In this document: positions 33,783 through 44,501 of the stretch, piece after piece
Position numbering within the stretch: the stretch's first letter is position 1
Layout of the letters: every line of letters begins with the position of its first letter
Source: Oscheius tipulae
Taxonomy: Eukaryota > Nematoda > Chromadorea > Rhabditida > Rhabditidae
Direction of reading: 5' to 3'
NCBI GenBank assembly: GCA_037178975.1
Contig: JASJZH010000004.1
Location: 4,836,001 to 4,900,000, forward strand
Length of the DNA: 64,000 nucleotides
The notes under the pieces: model-generated
Seen by the model: only the letters and a program-made list of their open reading frames with translations
Told to the model about the DNA's origin: nothing
Database searches by the model: none
Program-made: the position numbers and the translations under genes

Positions 33783-36700
33783 ATGGCTTCCTCGTTTCGC
33801 ATCAGACAGGCTTGTATCTTTCTTGTCGTGGCCACAACATGCTACATTCTATACAGTTCATTATCTTTAGGAGGCAGTAATCCTCAACTCGAAGTGAGTA
33901 TACTTTTTATGGAGAACGGGTATGTCTTTTAGACTCCAACTGTAGATAAATTGGCCGTGAATGTGGTCGGAGAGGATGACGAAGAAAAAAGAGCAGGAAG
34001 TGAAACAGCAGCAAAAAGGAAGTTTCTTCTTAGTGATCAGGTAGTCGGTTTTAGCTTGTTGTCAAACAGTGCGTTCAGAGCTGTAACATTCCTAAACTAG
34101 ATATAAATGGAACCGAAGTGATCTCCTTTTTTCACAAACCAAAACCACTGAACTGCTACAGAAAGAATCCGCTGAACTGGGCATTTATCAACAAGGATGG
34201 CATACTGGAACTGATCTCAACAAAGTGGGTACTTTCAGGGAGCAGTTTATAATGTTTTCCAGGAAAGACGCCAGCTGTAAAATAAGCTATGTCGTACGAA
34301 AGAACGATGCTGAAAACTATGAGGACGTGTATTTGTCGATAAGTGAGGGAGAGCGACTGAAACACGACTTTGCCAAAATATCCTGTACTCTGGGAGACAG
34401 CAAATGGTAGACATTCCTTCAGCTTGATTACTGACTTATGCTAAGGTCTGGACTTTTGATGACTGTAGCTGAAAACGAAGAAGTCAGAAAAAGAGCACAA
34501 GAGAAGAAGAGGGAGGATAAACCAATGTCTGTCTACTTCATGGGATTTGACAGCTTGAGTCAAATGTCATTCAGAAGAAACATGCCGGAAACTGTCGACT
34601 TCTTGGAGAACACACTGGAATCGGTTGTTCTCAATGGTATCGAAGTTGAGCAATGAGACAAATACCTGTTTCAGGATACAACATTGTCGGTGACGGGACA
34701 CCTCAGGCTTTTATTCCCATTTTGACAGCAAAGACTGAGGAGGAGCTCCCTATGACTAGGTTATTAGTATTAGAATAGCAAGTGTGGCTGATACTCTCTT
34801 GGGGCTCGTGACAGGTAGATGCATAATAAGTGTGGCTGATGGCCCGTTGGGGCTCGTGACAGGTAACTGACTTGACTTGCAAAAAATAATTGCTGTCACA
34901 AAGTAACTGCCAATTAGGGCTTCAGACACACACACAGACTTTTGGGCATTTAAAACTAGATCTCTACTATCTAAAGCGTGATGGTTTTTGTGGCGGACTC
35001 TGTCTGTTTGTTTGATTGTCCGTGGCCACAAAAAGCAAGCCATTTATGTTGTCCAGAAGTTTGTTGTTCAGAAACAGTTATTGCTTAAATTGGTTGGCAA
35101 GTCAACTTTGGGTGCGTTCTAGAAGTTGTTACCACGAAGCGGCGCAGCCGCCAATACAAATTGAAGGCAAAAGGACGGCAAAGCCATCGGAGACGGCTGG
35201 TTTTGAACTACATTTGAAATGAACAACTTCAGAAAAAGATACAAGAAAGCCAATTACGTCGACGATGTTTACCCATTTATATGGGAGAATTTTTCTTCAA
35301 ACGGCTATGCAACTCTCTACGCCGAAGATGCTTTCAATATTGGTACGGGTTGATTTTTTCTTTTTTGAAAAAGAGTTCAGGGACTTTCACTTACCGTCTC
35401 AAAGGATTCCGGAAACAACCGACCGATCATTTCACTCGAACATTCTTCAAGGAAAACGAAAAGAAGTCGTTCAACCAATGGAACTGTCTGGGATCGGAAA
35501 CTCTTCACATGAACTGGTACTTGGATCCATTTTTTTCTCTGATAGTAGGAACTATAGGTTCCGATACAGTCGAGAGTTCATGCAAAGATATTCCGATCTG
35601 CCGAGGTTTCTGTTGATGCATCAATCTCTTCTTTCCCACGATGACATCAATCAAGTTAATGTGGAAGACGAGGATTTCGCAAATCATTTGAAGACGATGT
35701 ACAATGCAGGTAACTATTTCAATCAAGTCTTTTACACAACTTATTTGAGGGGAGTTTGAGAACACTCTGGTCATTGTGATGGCAGACCACGGACACAGGT
35801 TCGCACAGCTGAGGAGTACACACCAGGGACAGCTGGAAGAAAGATTGCCCTTCTTTTCGTTTGCTCTACCTGAGAAGTTCAGAACAACTGAAGAAGGAGC
35901 TCTGATATACGAGAATCTGAAAAATAACAAAAACAGGTAGACGGTAGTTTTATGGATAGAGTACATAGAGTATGCCAGGTTGTCTACTCCGTTCGACATT
36001 CACGCTACTTTGATGGATATAATCAGCTCTCCCTCAACTGAAGAACTGACAACTGTCCAATCTGCAGAGAAACGGTCTCTTTCCCTCTTTCGACCGGTGC
36101 CAGTTGATCGATCTTGTGCCCAGGTACGCGTTTCTCCTATTTAGTGAGTCTCTTCCGTAGGCTGACGTCGCTCCTCATTGGTGCACTTGCCTGAATTGGA
36201 AAGACGCCATGACCGACGAAGAAGACAAACAACTGTCTTCTAGACTGGCTGGTATTGTGGTCGACACAATCAACAAACAACTGGCGAATGTAACAAATCT
36301 CTGTGCCGCATTGAAACTGAACCAACTGATGAGTTCGAAAAAGTAAGAACTAGACTCGAAGTAAACTGATGGTGCTTTTCAGATTGATGCCGAACGAGGG
36401 ATTGCTAAAGTACAAGAATGTCAAGGACGCCGATGGGTTCGTTCCTGATCTGTCGGGTAAGTAGTCAACTAGCCAGAAAGTGTAAAATTGAAGGGACCAC
36501 GACTGCCTCTTTCGCTCATTTCCAGCTCAAATTGAGTACAGCTCCGGGAAGAGCAGTCTACGAGGTAGACTTGAAGGGGTCATTTTGTAATATTAAAATA
36601 GGTGACGCTGTTCTACGACTTCCACAAGAAGACTGCCGATATCGATCTGACTTCGATCAGCCATGTCAACAAGTTTGGCGATGATCCTCATTGCATTATT

Positions 36701-36788
36701 GGTAATTGAAAGAACTTCTTTTCCAACGAACAATTCAGACACAAACTACTTCCTCGCCACATATTGTGTATGCCACGACAGGGTTTGA
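33783..36788 (+). CDS. DUF229 family type II membrane protein (alkaline-phosphatase/sulfatase fold)
   Basis: The N-terminus MASSFRIRQACIFLVVATTC, with IRQACIFLVVATTCYILYSS, is a signal anchor. The luminal domain contains PKLDINGTEVISFFHKPKPL, PMSVYFMGFDSLSQMSFRRN with the conserved Asp-Ser metal/nucleophile site, ANYVDDVYPFIWENFSSNGY, TGTFTYRLKGFRKQPTDHF, and NTLVIVMADHGHRFAQLRST with the DHG metal site. The C-terminal cysteine cluster (ADVAPHWCTCLNWKD, CRYRSDF region or its spliced alternative, ATYCVCHDR) ends at 36788. DUF229 proteins are common in nematodes and arthropods and share the alkaline-phosphatase superfamily fold; the substrate is unknown. The intron 34760-35232 (473 nt) holds two repeats, in contrast to 35-50-nt introns elsewhere in the gene. 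Confidence 0.88.
34777..34960 (+). repeat. Dispersed repeat, copy 2, with internal tandem duplication
   Basis: It matches the copy at 24836-25018 (CTCGTGACAGGTA, TTGACTTGCAAA, TTGCTGTCACAAAGTAACTG, GGGCTTCAGACA, TTTTGGGCATTTA..CTAGAT). Its left part is duplicated: AAGTGTGGCTGAT..TTGGGGCTCGTGACAGGTA occurs at about 34780 and again at about 34828. It lies in an intron of the DUF229 gene and ends exactly where the Helitron-like element A begins. Confidence 0.65.
34961..35211 (+). mobile_element. Helitron-like element A
   Basis: It starts TCTCTACTATCTAAAGCGTG after an A, the usual Helitron A/T target context, and ends with a near-perfect hairpin (AGCCATCGGAGACGGCT, 35182-35198) followed by GGTTTTGAACTA. 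It is closely related to fragment B. The terminal CTA is followed by C rather than a purine, so the exact 3' end is uncertain. It lies in the same DUF229 intron as the dispersed repeat and has no coding capacity. Confidence 0.55.
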
Positions 36789-36979
36789 TCTCGGGTGTCT
36801 TGCTTTTTTGCTGTGCAACTCTTTGCCAATACCGGTATTATTCGCAAAATAGTCCAAATTCAAAATAGTCACGAATAAAATGCGTATCTCTCATCTGAAA
36901 AGTTCTTTGCTTATGATGGTCTCTCTTACCTGATTCTCTTCTCTTTTTGATTTTTTTCTGGTTTACTGACAGATTCAGT

Positions 36980-38255
36980 ATGGGAGAAGTTTTAAACTTC
37001 TACCCGTCATCATCGGATCTTCTGTTCGAAGGAAGTTCTGTCTGTGATACCTGTGGGAAAAAGTTGGTTATACTAGCGGCAGTACCTAATGAGAACACAG
37101 ATTCTCCAATACTGGTGCCCTTCGTCTTCACAGGATAAAGAAACACCATCAAATTCTGAGTGATGGAGACAAAACATTGTTCAGTAGAGATGCAGAGAGA
37201 GAGGATGGTGAGGAAAGATTCTCGTACAAGGAGTTCGGTTCCAGACACCTCCAGCTACTACCACTGTCCTGAAGACGTTTGTCATTCGAATGCGGTCAAA
37301 TTCAATGCAATGAGGCATCTGAGACAACACTATTTGAGAGTATGAGCTAGATTTCACCAGAGCTCATTGTGTTCAGATGCACACTACCAAGAACTTGGTC
37401 TGTGAGTGCGGCAGGCGTTTCTCTTTGGAAAAAGACAGAAAGTATCACAAGAAAGCAAGATGTCCACTTCGACAAGACGGTGGTATGTCAATCAGCTAAT
37501 GAAAGATAGATCAGATTTTAGGAAGCTCTCCTATAAAACCAAAGTCGAAAAATAACAGAAAGAGGAAGCGCTCACCCGTTCCCGAATCATCCAGAGGGCC
37601 TGTCTTCCCAGAAAATTCAACAGTTTTGGTCATAGTGAATCCCGGAGGGAACACCCAGGAAACTATCAAAGAAATCCTCAAGTAAGACTCTAACAAACAT
37701 TGAGATAAATCTAGTTCAGTGCTCTGAAAGTGACGTCGACAGTCGGTATCCAGACGTCTATACCTGATCCGATTCCCACGGCAAATACTGTTTCTGTTGG
37801 TGATGCATCAACCGAATTCTGTGATTTCTCTGGGCAGTACAATGCTCCTCTGATGGAGACAGACTACTATTATCAAGAGGCTAATCCAGGTGCGGCATCA
37901 TAGTGAGAGTAACTCTTCCTTTTAGCTGTCCGTGATATCTCAACTGGAACTGATTTTGTTCCGTCGTACGTGAACTACCCTCAGGAAATAACTGACTATG
38001 GATCATACAACTATGTTCCTCAACCTGGCTCCTCCAAGTAATCGTCTCCCAGGCCAATAATACTTCTCCTTTAGCGCCTCGATGCAGCAGTTTCCCCAAG
38101 ATCTCCAGCCTTCGACTCGAACGTTTGGCACAACCACGGACGACTTTTCAACACATGTTACGCGGGATGACTTCGACATGTTGCGGGACATTGAAACACA
38201 GACTTTCTGGGGAAGCCTGGAAGGAAACGGGTTGATAGAAAACATTCAATCCTAA
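36980..38255 (+). CDS. ATMIN: ATMIN/ASCIZ-like C2H2 zinc-finger protein
   Basis: Exons 36980-37062, 37101-37207 and 37245-37339 plus three more give about 320 residues. Splicing restores a canonical first finger (CDTCGKKFSNTGALRLHRIK with KHH). A second follows (CPEDVCHSNAVKFNAMRHLR with QHYLRMH) and a third, C2HC-like (CECGRRFSLEKDRKYHKKAR with C). Finger order and the FSLE text match ATMIN/ASCIZ. In that family the fingers bind DNA, including the dynein light chain promoter, and C-terminal TQT motifs bind LC8. Here the C-terminal half is acidic and Ser/Thr/Gln-rich, with one clear DIETQTF motif near the end. A basic NNRKRKRSP stretch is a likely nuclear signal. Having only one obvious TQT is unusual for the family. 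Confidence 0.7.
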
Positions 38256-38274
38256 ATTGTCATAGTAAAGAGGC

Positions 38275-39130
38275 CTATTTCATCGCTGTAATAGCAACCA
38301 AAGTGAAGAGAGTCGAAATCACAATGAATGACAGCTCTGAGTAACTGGGAAAGCTATCCACAGAGAACTCAATTTCTCGTATTTCGCCTCCTAGCTTCTT
38401 CACTGCTTTTTGGGAGTCCAATATTGCTTTTTCCACCTCAAAGAATGGCTTTAAAAGCAGTGGATCAGACTGACCTCTTTCTGATCTCCGTCAAAATAAA
38501 ATCTCACGTCTGGAGGGCGGGAAAACTTGTCAGGAGCATTGATATTTAGCTGAAATATGCTATTGAAAGTGTTTTACAGAATACTACCCAGTTCGCGACG
38601 GTGGCTTTCACTTTTTGTTCATACTCCGAGTGCAAGTAGACATTTCCGGTTCCAAATTGTGGCTGATATACAATTGATTTGACCTGGAAACATTGATGAA
38701 TCTTTTAAGAAGAAGCGAACTAACCGAACCAGAAGCTATGTATCTTTCAGAAAATTCGTCAAACGACATAGGAGGTAGTTTTGCATCAAGTTTGCGGTGC
38801 TCCGAGCGTCGCCTGAAAGCAGAATATGCGCAAATACAAAGGATGGGTTCACCTGTAGAGCAGAACCGCGTGAGAAGCCAGATACATCGTGACCAAGCAT
38901 CCTCCAAGTACATACATTCTGCGGACCTTTGCTAAACTGTCTGTTTTGCCAAAAAAAAGGGTAGCCAAAATATCACCTTTGTCCTTCAAGCTTTCCTTTG
39001 GAGGCTTTTGTTCTGTTGAAAAGTATCGCCATGATTGAGCAGGTCGTTCATTGAACATGGAGACGTGGTTTTGGAGACTTGACGTTGTCAATCGTTGGGA
39101 AATTCGTAAAATGGGTATTAGACGATTCAT
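38275..39130 (-). CDS. Stand-alone FtsH_ext-type mitochondrial membrane protein (paraplegin-like N-terminus only)
   Basis: The N-terminus MNRLIPILRISQRLTTSSLQ, then ERPAQSWRYFSTEQ, looks like a mitochondrial targeting sequence. A first helix (VLGGCLVTMYLASHAVLLY) is followed by LPPMSFDEFSERYIASGSV, KSIVYQPQFGTGNVYLHSEY, a linker, and FFEVEKAILDSQKAVKKLGG, then a second helix (ELSFIVISTLFTLVAITAMK) and a stop. This is the intermembrane-space FtsH_ext domain between two helices seen in SPG7/AFG3L2 (compare W.DF...LA.GEV, V.LHP, FE.KL). The AAA and zinc-protease domains that should follow are absent: the stop is 20 bp from the end of the convergent ATMIN-like gene. The last intron (about 60 nt) is inferred from frame. 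It may regulate or assemble with m-AAA protease. Confidence 0.7.
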
Positions 39131-39336
39131 TTGTCTGGAAAGGCTAAGAGTTTACAAGATTCGTGAGTAAATGAAGAAGAGAAAGGTATAAATATGAGAA
39201 TTCCGACCTCGTTGTTTTACTGAGCATTTTTCCTTTCGTTTTAGGACCTAGCTAACAAGAATATTCCAACTCGTAGTGTTTGTAATACATGTAATAAGTG
39301 AAAGCGCGGATGAAAGTAAACGAAAGAAAAGGTAAA

Positions 39337-39360
39337 TGCCTTCACTCGAAAGTGAAGGCA
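39337..39360. other. Perfect 10-bp hairpin with CGAA tetraloop
   Basis: TGCCTTCACT-CGAA-AGTGAAGGCA forms a perfect 10-bp stem with a four-base loop. It lies in the 655-bp divergent gap between the FtsH_ext gene and Ro60. No terminator T-run directly follows. Function unknown; the rest of the gap shows a few AT-rich stretches and nothing else I can name. Confidence 0.5.
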
Positions 39361-39785
39361 CAAGAAGAAGCAAGCATTCAAACGAGAAAAATTCCCGCTA
39401 ACATTTTGCTTTTCCGGTGGGTTTTGCACTCATGGGCTGTTTAGACTATACTGACACTTTTGCCTTATACTACTGGTCAATCTCTAAATCCGTGAGATGT
39501 GAGTTAAGTTCTCTTGGAAAGAGATGACGATTTCGCAACATGTCCACACATTGGGGAGACTTTCAGAAAAGAGTACCGCCCCTCGGTAAAGGTATAATAA
39601 TCTTGAACCTCTCGATAATTTCACCATTTTAACTTCCTTTTATTTCCTCCCAGACCCTCCTAAAGCCCAAGCAAACCACACCAAAGACAGATAAATAGCG
39701 AGCGTGACTGACGATTCTCACTCAACTTTATCTTTCCCGTTCGTGTCCTGAACTTTTGGTTTTCAAGGTAGCATGTACTGACAGA

Positions 39786-42126
39786 ATGGAGACCTCAGCT
39801 GCCAATTTGGACACGGTCGAGAAGACCGGGGAGGACTTCGTAATTCATCTCGCTGGGGCCTTTCTTGAGATGACAGTGAAAGAAAAAAGATATGGGATAC
39901 AGACGAAGAATGTTCGTAAAGATCAGGTACTTTCTATTTATTATATCAATAGGAGCGCTGACGAGTTGGAAGCGAGTTGGCGCAGTAGCAGGAGGCCGCC
40001 AGCGTTCATTGAAGGGTCCTAAGTACAATTACGAAGTCCTTCGGCTCAACCAAGGCTTCCATTCTCTCACAGAGGTCGGTAAATTGGCAGTAGCTTGCTC
40101 CGAAGATAAGGCATTCTTGGAGTCAAATTTAGCACCTGTCCAGCTTAGAACGTAAGCCTACTCGACCTGACTCCTCAGGTTGTAGCAGCGTTGATTACGA
40201 GTCAAAATTTATCTTTATCTTTTATCTATCAACAGGCATCTTTTTAGGTGAAAAACAATGCCGGTGGATGGGTATTCAACATCAATGAAGAGCAGCGAGT
40301 TCGTAGGTTCCTCATACTCGGCTCCACCAGTCCTACTTGGTACTCGCCTGCTCAGAAACTCACAGTACAGAATCTGGACGGGCTCATCAGCATCATCAAC
40401 AACGGTAAGACAACCAGGATCAATCGTCCAAACCTGTTATAGGCAAAGCGGCTATGATTCTTAAAGAAATCTACGAAATCTCCTTAGCTGGCCGAAATCC
40501 TAAACAGGAACCAACCATGATGGCTCTTGCCCTGTGTGCCCGATATCGAGTTCACGACATGACTCATTTCGGGAATAAACAGTCGCCCGATGTTCAGCGA
40601 TACATGGCTTATCTTCAGTCCATGCACAAGGCTGCAATGAGGATTGTAAATGACGTCTGTAGAATTCCCACTCACTTGTTCATGTTCATCAAATACTGCG
40701 AAGACGTCTCCAAATGGACAAATGCGAACTTCGATCAGAAATCAAGCGGATGGGGACGTATGATGAGAGCCAGTATCAGCAATTGGTATGGATCGAAATC
40801 TGTCGACCAGTTGGCTCTTCATCTGACCAAATACCGTAGTAGAGATGGGTGGTCTCACAGAGATTTATTCCGTCTGGCTCATCCAAAATCTGAAAAGCAC
40901 GCCCAAGTTGAAGAACATCGTCTGGAAGTTGAGCAGTTGTATCATTATGCGGCAAAAGGAACGTTGAACACGAGAAAACTGAAGCTGAAAGACGAGGAAT
41001 TCAAACTAGAAGAACCTGGTTCGAAGTATTCGATGACTCAAATGGAGAACGAGCTAAAGAGCAGCGCTCTTGACATGGTCCAGGTCTTCACCTACATCAA
41101 CCAATGGACTCCGGAACAGGACATTGTTTTCGCCATTCATCGATACAGCAAGTCAGATGGAACAAACTAACCAGATGTATTTCTTTAAGAGCTGGTCAGA
41201 GAACACATTCCGACAGAGCATCTGAACAATCCTGATATCTGGAGAGCTCTTCTCTGCGAAATGCCATTCACAGCTCTTGTTAGGAATTTAGGAAAGATCG
41301 CCGCCGTCAAAGCGCTGGACAAGTGAGCGAGAGTCTTGTCTAAATAAAACCGTATTCAGGGTTTACGTGGAACTCATCGTTAACCAGTTGACCAATGAGC
41401 AGCAGATCAAAAAGAGCAGAATCCATCCTCTACAGATTCTATTGGCCAAACTGATTTATAAGAGTGGCTCGGGAGAGAAAGGAAGCAACAGTTGGATTCC
41501 TGATCCTCGAGTAGATCAAGCTCTGGAAGACGCCTTCTACCTCTCATTCGTCAACGCCCTTCCCACTGGAAAAAGGATCTGCTTCGCCTACGACATATCG
41601 GGATCGATGAGTGCAAGAATTGCCGGAACCCATCTCTCTTGTCGAACAGCCTCGGCTGCTCTATCCTTGATCAGTCTCAAAAACGAAGAAAACACCCATT
41701 GTGTCGGATTCTCTCACGAGTTGATCAAGCTGCCCTACGATGGAACATGGAACATTGCCAAAATAGAGAAGCACATGGCCAAGTTGCCATTTGGAAAGAC
41801 TGACTGTGCTCTGCCCATGATCTATGCAAAGCGGAGATCGTTAAAGATTGACGTCTTCGTAGTCTACACGGATAACGAAACTTTTTACGGAGCTGTACAT
41901 CCTTTCAAGGCACTCCAAGACTACCGAAAGACCTCAGGCATCCACGATGCCAAGCTCATAGTCATGGGAATGACAGCCACAAACTTCTCCATCGCCGATC
42001 CATCCGACCCAGGAATGCTCGACATTATTGGTATTTTCCAATTGAATCGCCAAACCTCAGTGATTTTCAGGTCTGGACTCTTCGGTTCCTCAACTCATCC
42101 ACGAATTCGTGATAGGACGACTGTGA
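39786..42126 (+). CDS. rop-1: 60-kDa Ro ribonucleoprotein (TROVE domain)
   Basis: Ro60 is a ring-shaped RNA-binding protein that holds Y RNAs and misfolded small RNAs for quality control. The TROVE HEAT-repeat region is unmistakable: EEQRVRRFLILGSTSPTWYS, QKLTVQNLDGLISIINNGKA, NPKQEPTMMALALCARYRVH and RSRDGWSHRDLFRLAHPKS. The VWA domain follows with the MIDAS start FAYDISGSMSARIAG and ends SSVPQLIHEFVIGRL at 42126. An N-terminal extension before the TROVE start (METSAANLDTVEKTGEDFVI, and LRLNQGFHSLTEVGKLAVA in another exon) is longer than in human Ro60; exon joins there are not settled. The gene is convergent with the one ending at 42199. Confidence 0.93.
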
Positions 42127-42198
42127 TAGTAGTGTACAGTTTTTGTAAATATAATATACGGGTAATGCACAATTACTTTATTTACAAGTCTTTTGAGC

Positions 42199-43784
42199 TT
42201 AATATCTCTCCAGCAGAAGGCCCAGTTTAACTTCTCGCAGGAACTTTTTGAGCGCTTTCTTGTGATCCTTCTTCAGAGGGAAACGACTCTCGAAGGAAGT
42301 CACGTACTCAAGGACGAGTCGGAGGACTTGAAAAAATCCACAGGGACGAAGCATCGAGTAGGGTCGATTCATTTGCATTTGGACGTACTTGCCCACAGGA
42401 TCCAGCGTTCTCGATTTGACTTCAATTGATTCAGCAGAAGAGCAGCCAGACAGAAGGTCGGAGCTCTGGCCAGACATCTCTCACTTTTGACACTGACAGA
42501 GCTTTCGATTTTGTTGATAGTGGTGATGAGATTCTGATATTGGTTGTAGTCGACTTGACCGAAGGAAGCCAAAGTCCACACCTGGAAGTGAACGAGCTGG
42601 AAGTTGACATTTTCCGCCCTGCAGATCAGACGAAGAAGTGATACCCGGACGATGAATGAACTGAACATGGGCTTTTGTTACTTCGAGAGGCTTACCTGGA
42701 TGAAGAAGAATCTCCGGAATGAGCCAGTCGGAAGAGTGTTCATCGATTTGGTTGTCGGAAGAGACGAGCTGCCGTCGGCTTTTCCGTCGACAACAGATAC
42801 CGAGAACAGAGATTCTCTTCGCAAAGACTTCCCTCTTGCTCTCCTTAAGCTTCAGTCTTCGTCCGTCTCGTCTTTGCTTTCTTCTCCACTTCCTCATCTT
42901 CTGTCTATTCGTCGACTCTTTATCCCTTCTCCTTTTTTGCAGCAGGTATCGCAGTTCCTTCAGAATTCTGTACTCCTCTGTACTCCATGTACTCGACAAC
43001 CTTGCTTCTGACATCCGAAACAGTCCGTCTCTCTTCTCCTGGATTGGTACTCGTATCATGAGTCGTCGTGTACTTCCAAACGGCACGAAGATCTCGTCGA
43101 GAGACAGATTGTTGCGGTAGTCAAGGTTGTTCAGCTGCACGATGCAGCGAACCCGGTGATCTAAATGTATATTCAAGCTCAAGTGACCAAAAAGTTTTGT
43201 TCAGAACATCAAACTTTGAGCTAAAATTAAGCACATACCTGATATGACACCACTCCAGGTGTTGTAGTCCCACTTCTCGTCAGGAACAGGCGATATGATG
43301 AATCGTTGACTATCTTCGGCAGTTCCAAAATACGTCGCATTGATCCAGTCAGTCTTTCGGAGCCATCTAGTCGTGTCCAATTTCGCATCTCGTCCGCCAC
43401 TATGTGATTTCTGTTCTCCTCGCCCGGGAAACGGTACTCCCAATGTGCTGTTGATCTCTGCTTTCGAATGTGATATTCCATGTTGAAGACGCCCATCTCA
43501 GCCCAATTTTGAATCATTTGACCTAACTCTTCGCAAAAGGAATACGTGGTGAACTTGCTCGGGAACTTCTCCAAAAGAACTTTCTCAGTGATCGGCCATT
43601 CGAAAGCGACCCCTTCCGACGAACACAACTCCCTGTCGTCCTCGTACCAAGCCATGCTATCCACGTATTCCCGAAGTTGGCTCACAGAAGGAACAAACTC
43701 CTCCCTGTGACTGATCTTCTGTTCGACACGAGCTCTGTGTTTTGTACTCCTTTCCGGCGGTAATCTGGTCGTCTTCCCTCGCCA
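42199..43784 (-). CDS. Unrecognised protein with basic helical centre (5' end uncertain)
   Basis: Minus-strand exons read EEFVPSVSQLREYVDSMAWY, CEELGQMIQNWAEMGVFNME, HWEYRFPGEENRNHIVADEM and RTRSG-type text, then DHRVRCIVQLNNLDYRNNLS, a strongly basic helix (KRRRDKESTNRQKMRKWRRK), SSDWLIPEILLHP, ENVNFQLVHFQVWTLASFGQ and an end KFLREVKLGLLLERY at 42199. An inferred 32-nt intron near 42465-42496 is among the shortest here. There is no signal peptide; the basic block suggests nucleic-acid binding or nuclear import. No family recognised. The frame is open up to a TAG at 43785-43787; the first in-frame ATG is at 43655, so the true start may lie in an upstream exon (a candidate begins at 43919 with MAGNTKRQSNKSV). 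Confidence 0.6.
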
Positions 43785-44189
43785 CTATTTGGGCTCGACT
43801 TTTGTGTTGCCCCTTTTATCTGGATCTAGCTTGCTCCTCATCCTCTTCTGCCTGTCGTTCTTTCCCTTCCTCGCACTGTCTACCGACTTGTTCGATTGTC
43901 TCTTCGTGTTACCCGCCATTTTCCTATGCCTCAGCTTCCGAAAATGAGTTCGACTGTGAGCTCTGATCCGAGCGAGTCCTCTTGCTTCTGCCAGATGGAA
44001 ACACCTTCTAATTCTTCTGTTCTGAATGTAGTGCCCCGTTCTGTCTTGGTTCTCGACCGTATTCACAGCTGGCAAAGTGTTTGGATTCGCGAAGATGCTG
44101 ATATTTTGCTTCTTTTCCTTCTCAAACGTCTTGGATGAGATCATTTTGTTCTCAATTCGACGTCTTCTTCTTCTGGCTCGCAGTCTCCT

Positions 44190-44501
44190 TCACCTTTCCT
44201 TTGGCACTTCCTCATCTTTTTTGACGACTTTTTTCGGGTCCTTCTTCCTTCGTTTGAGACAAACCACGACAGCCACGAAGACGACGACCAGCACTATGAC
44301 AACAAGACATCCGATTCCCACGTAGGTTGGTAATTCTCTTTTGGTGACAGCTTCCGGACTGGACTGTATGAGAGAGACGTCGGTAGTGGTGATATTTCTT
44401 CCAAGGGTTCCAGAAAGCAAGCAGAATGTGAGAACTGAAGCAGGCGGATTCGTCGAGATGGGGGTAGACTTGTTGTAGAAAAAAGGCAAAGGTCCAGCCA
44501 A
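44190..44501 (-). CDS. Single-pass membrane protein, 5' incomplete
   Basis: A minus-strand frame reads FFYNKSTPISTNPPASVLTF, TLGRNITTTDVSLIQSS, KRELPTYVGIGCLVVIVLVV with helix continuing VFVAVVVCLKRRKKDPKKV, and ends EEVPKER. The layout (N-glycosylation sites, one helix, then a strongly basic stop-transfer tail) is that of a type I surface protein. No ATG is in frame at the 5' end, but GCTGAAAG at about 44503 can be an acceptor, so an upstream exon with the signal peptide is expected and not found. A donor at the last codon (AAAG|GTGAAG) could extend the tail. Family unknown. Confidence 0.5.
   Translation of the reverse strand: MAGPLPFFYNKSTPISTNPPASVLTFCLLSGTLGRNITTTDVSLIQSSPEAVTKRELPTYVGIGCLVVIVLVVVFVAVVVCLKRRKKDPKKVVKKDEEVPKER

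Noticed and set aside
43785-44144. 119-codon minus-strand frame between two unresolved genes
   Set aside because: Only the last 45 codons, from MAGNTKRQ, look protein-like; the rest is basic and unstructured. Treated as a possible 5' exon question instead of a gene.
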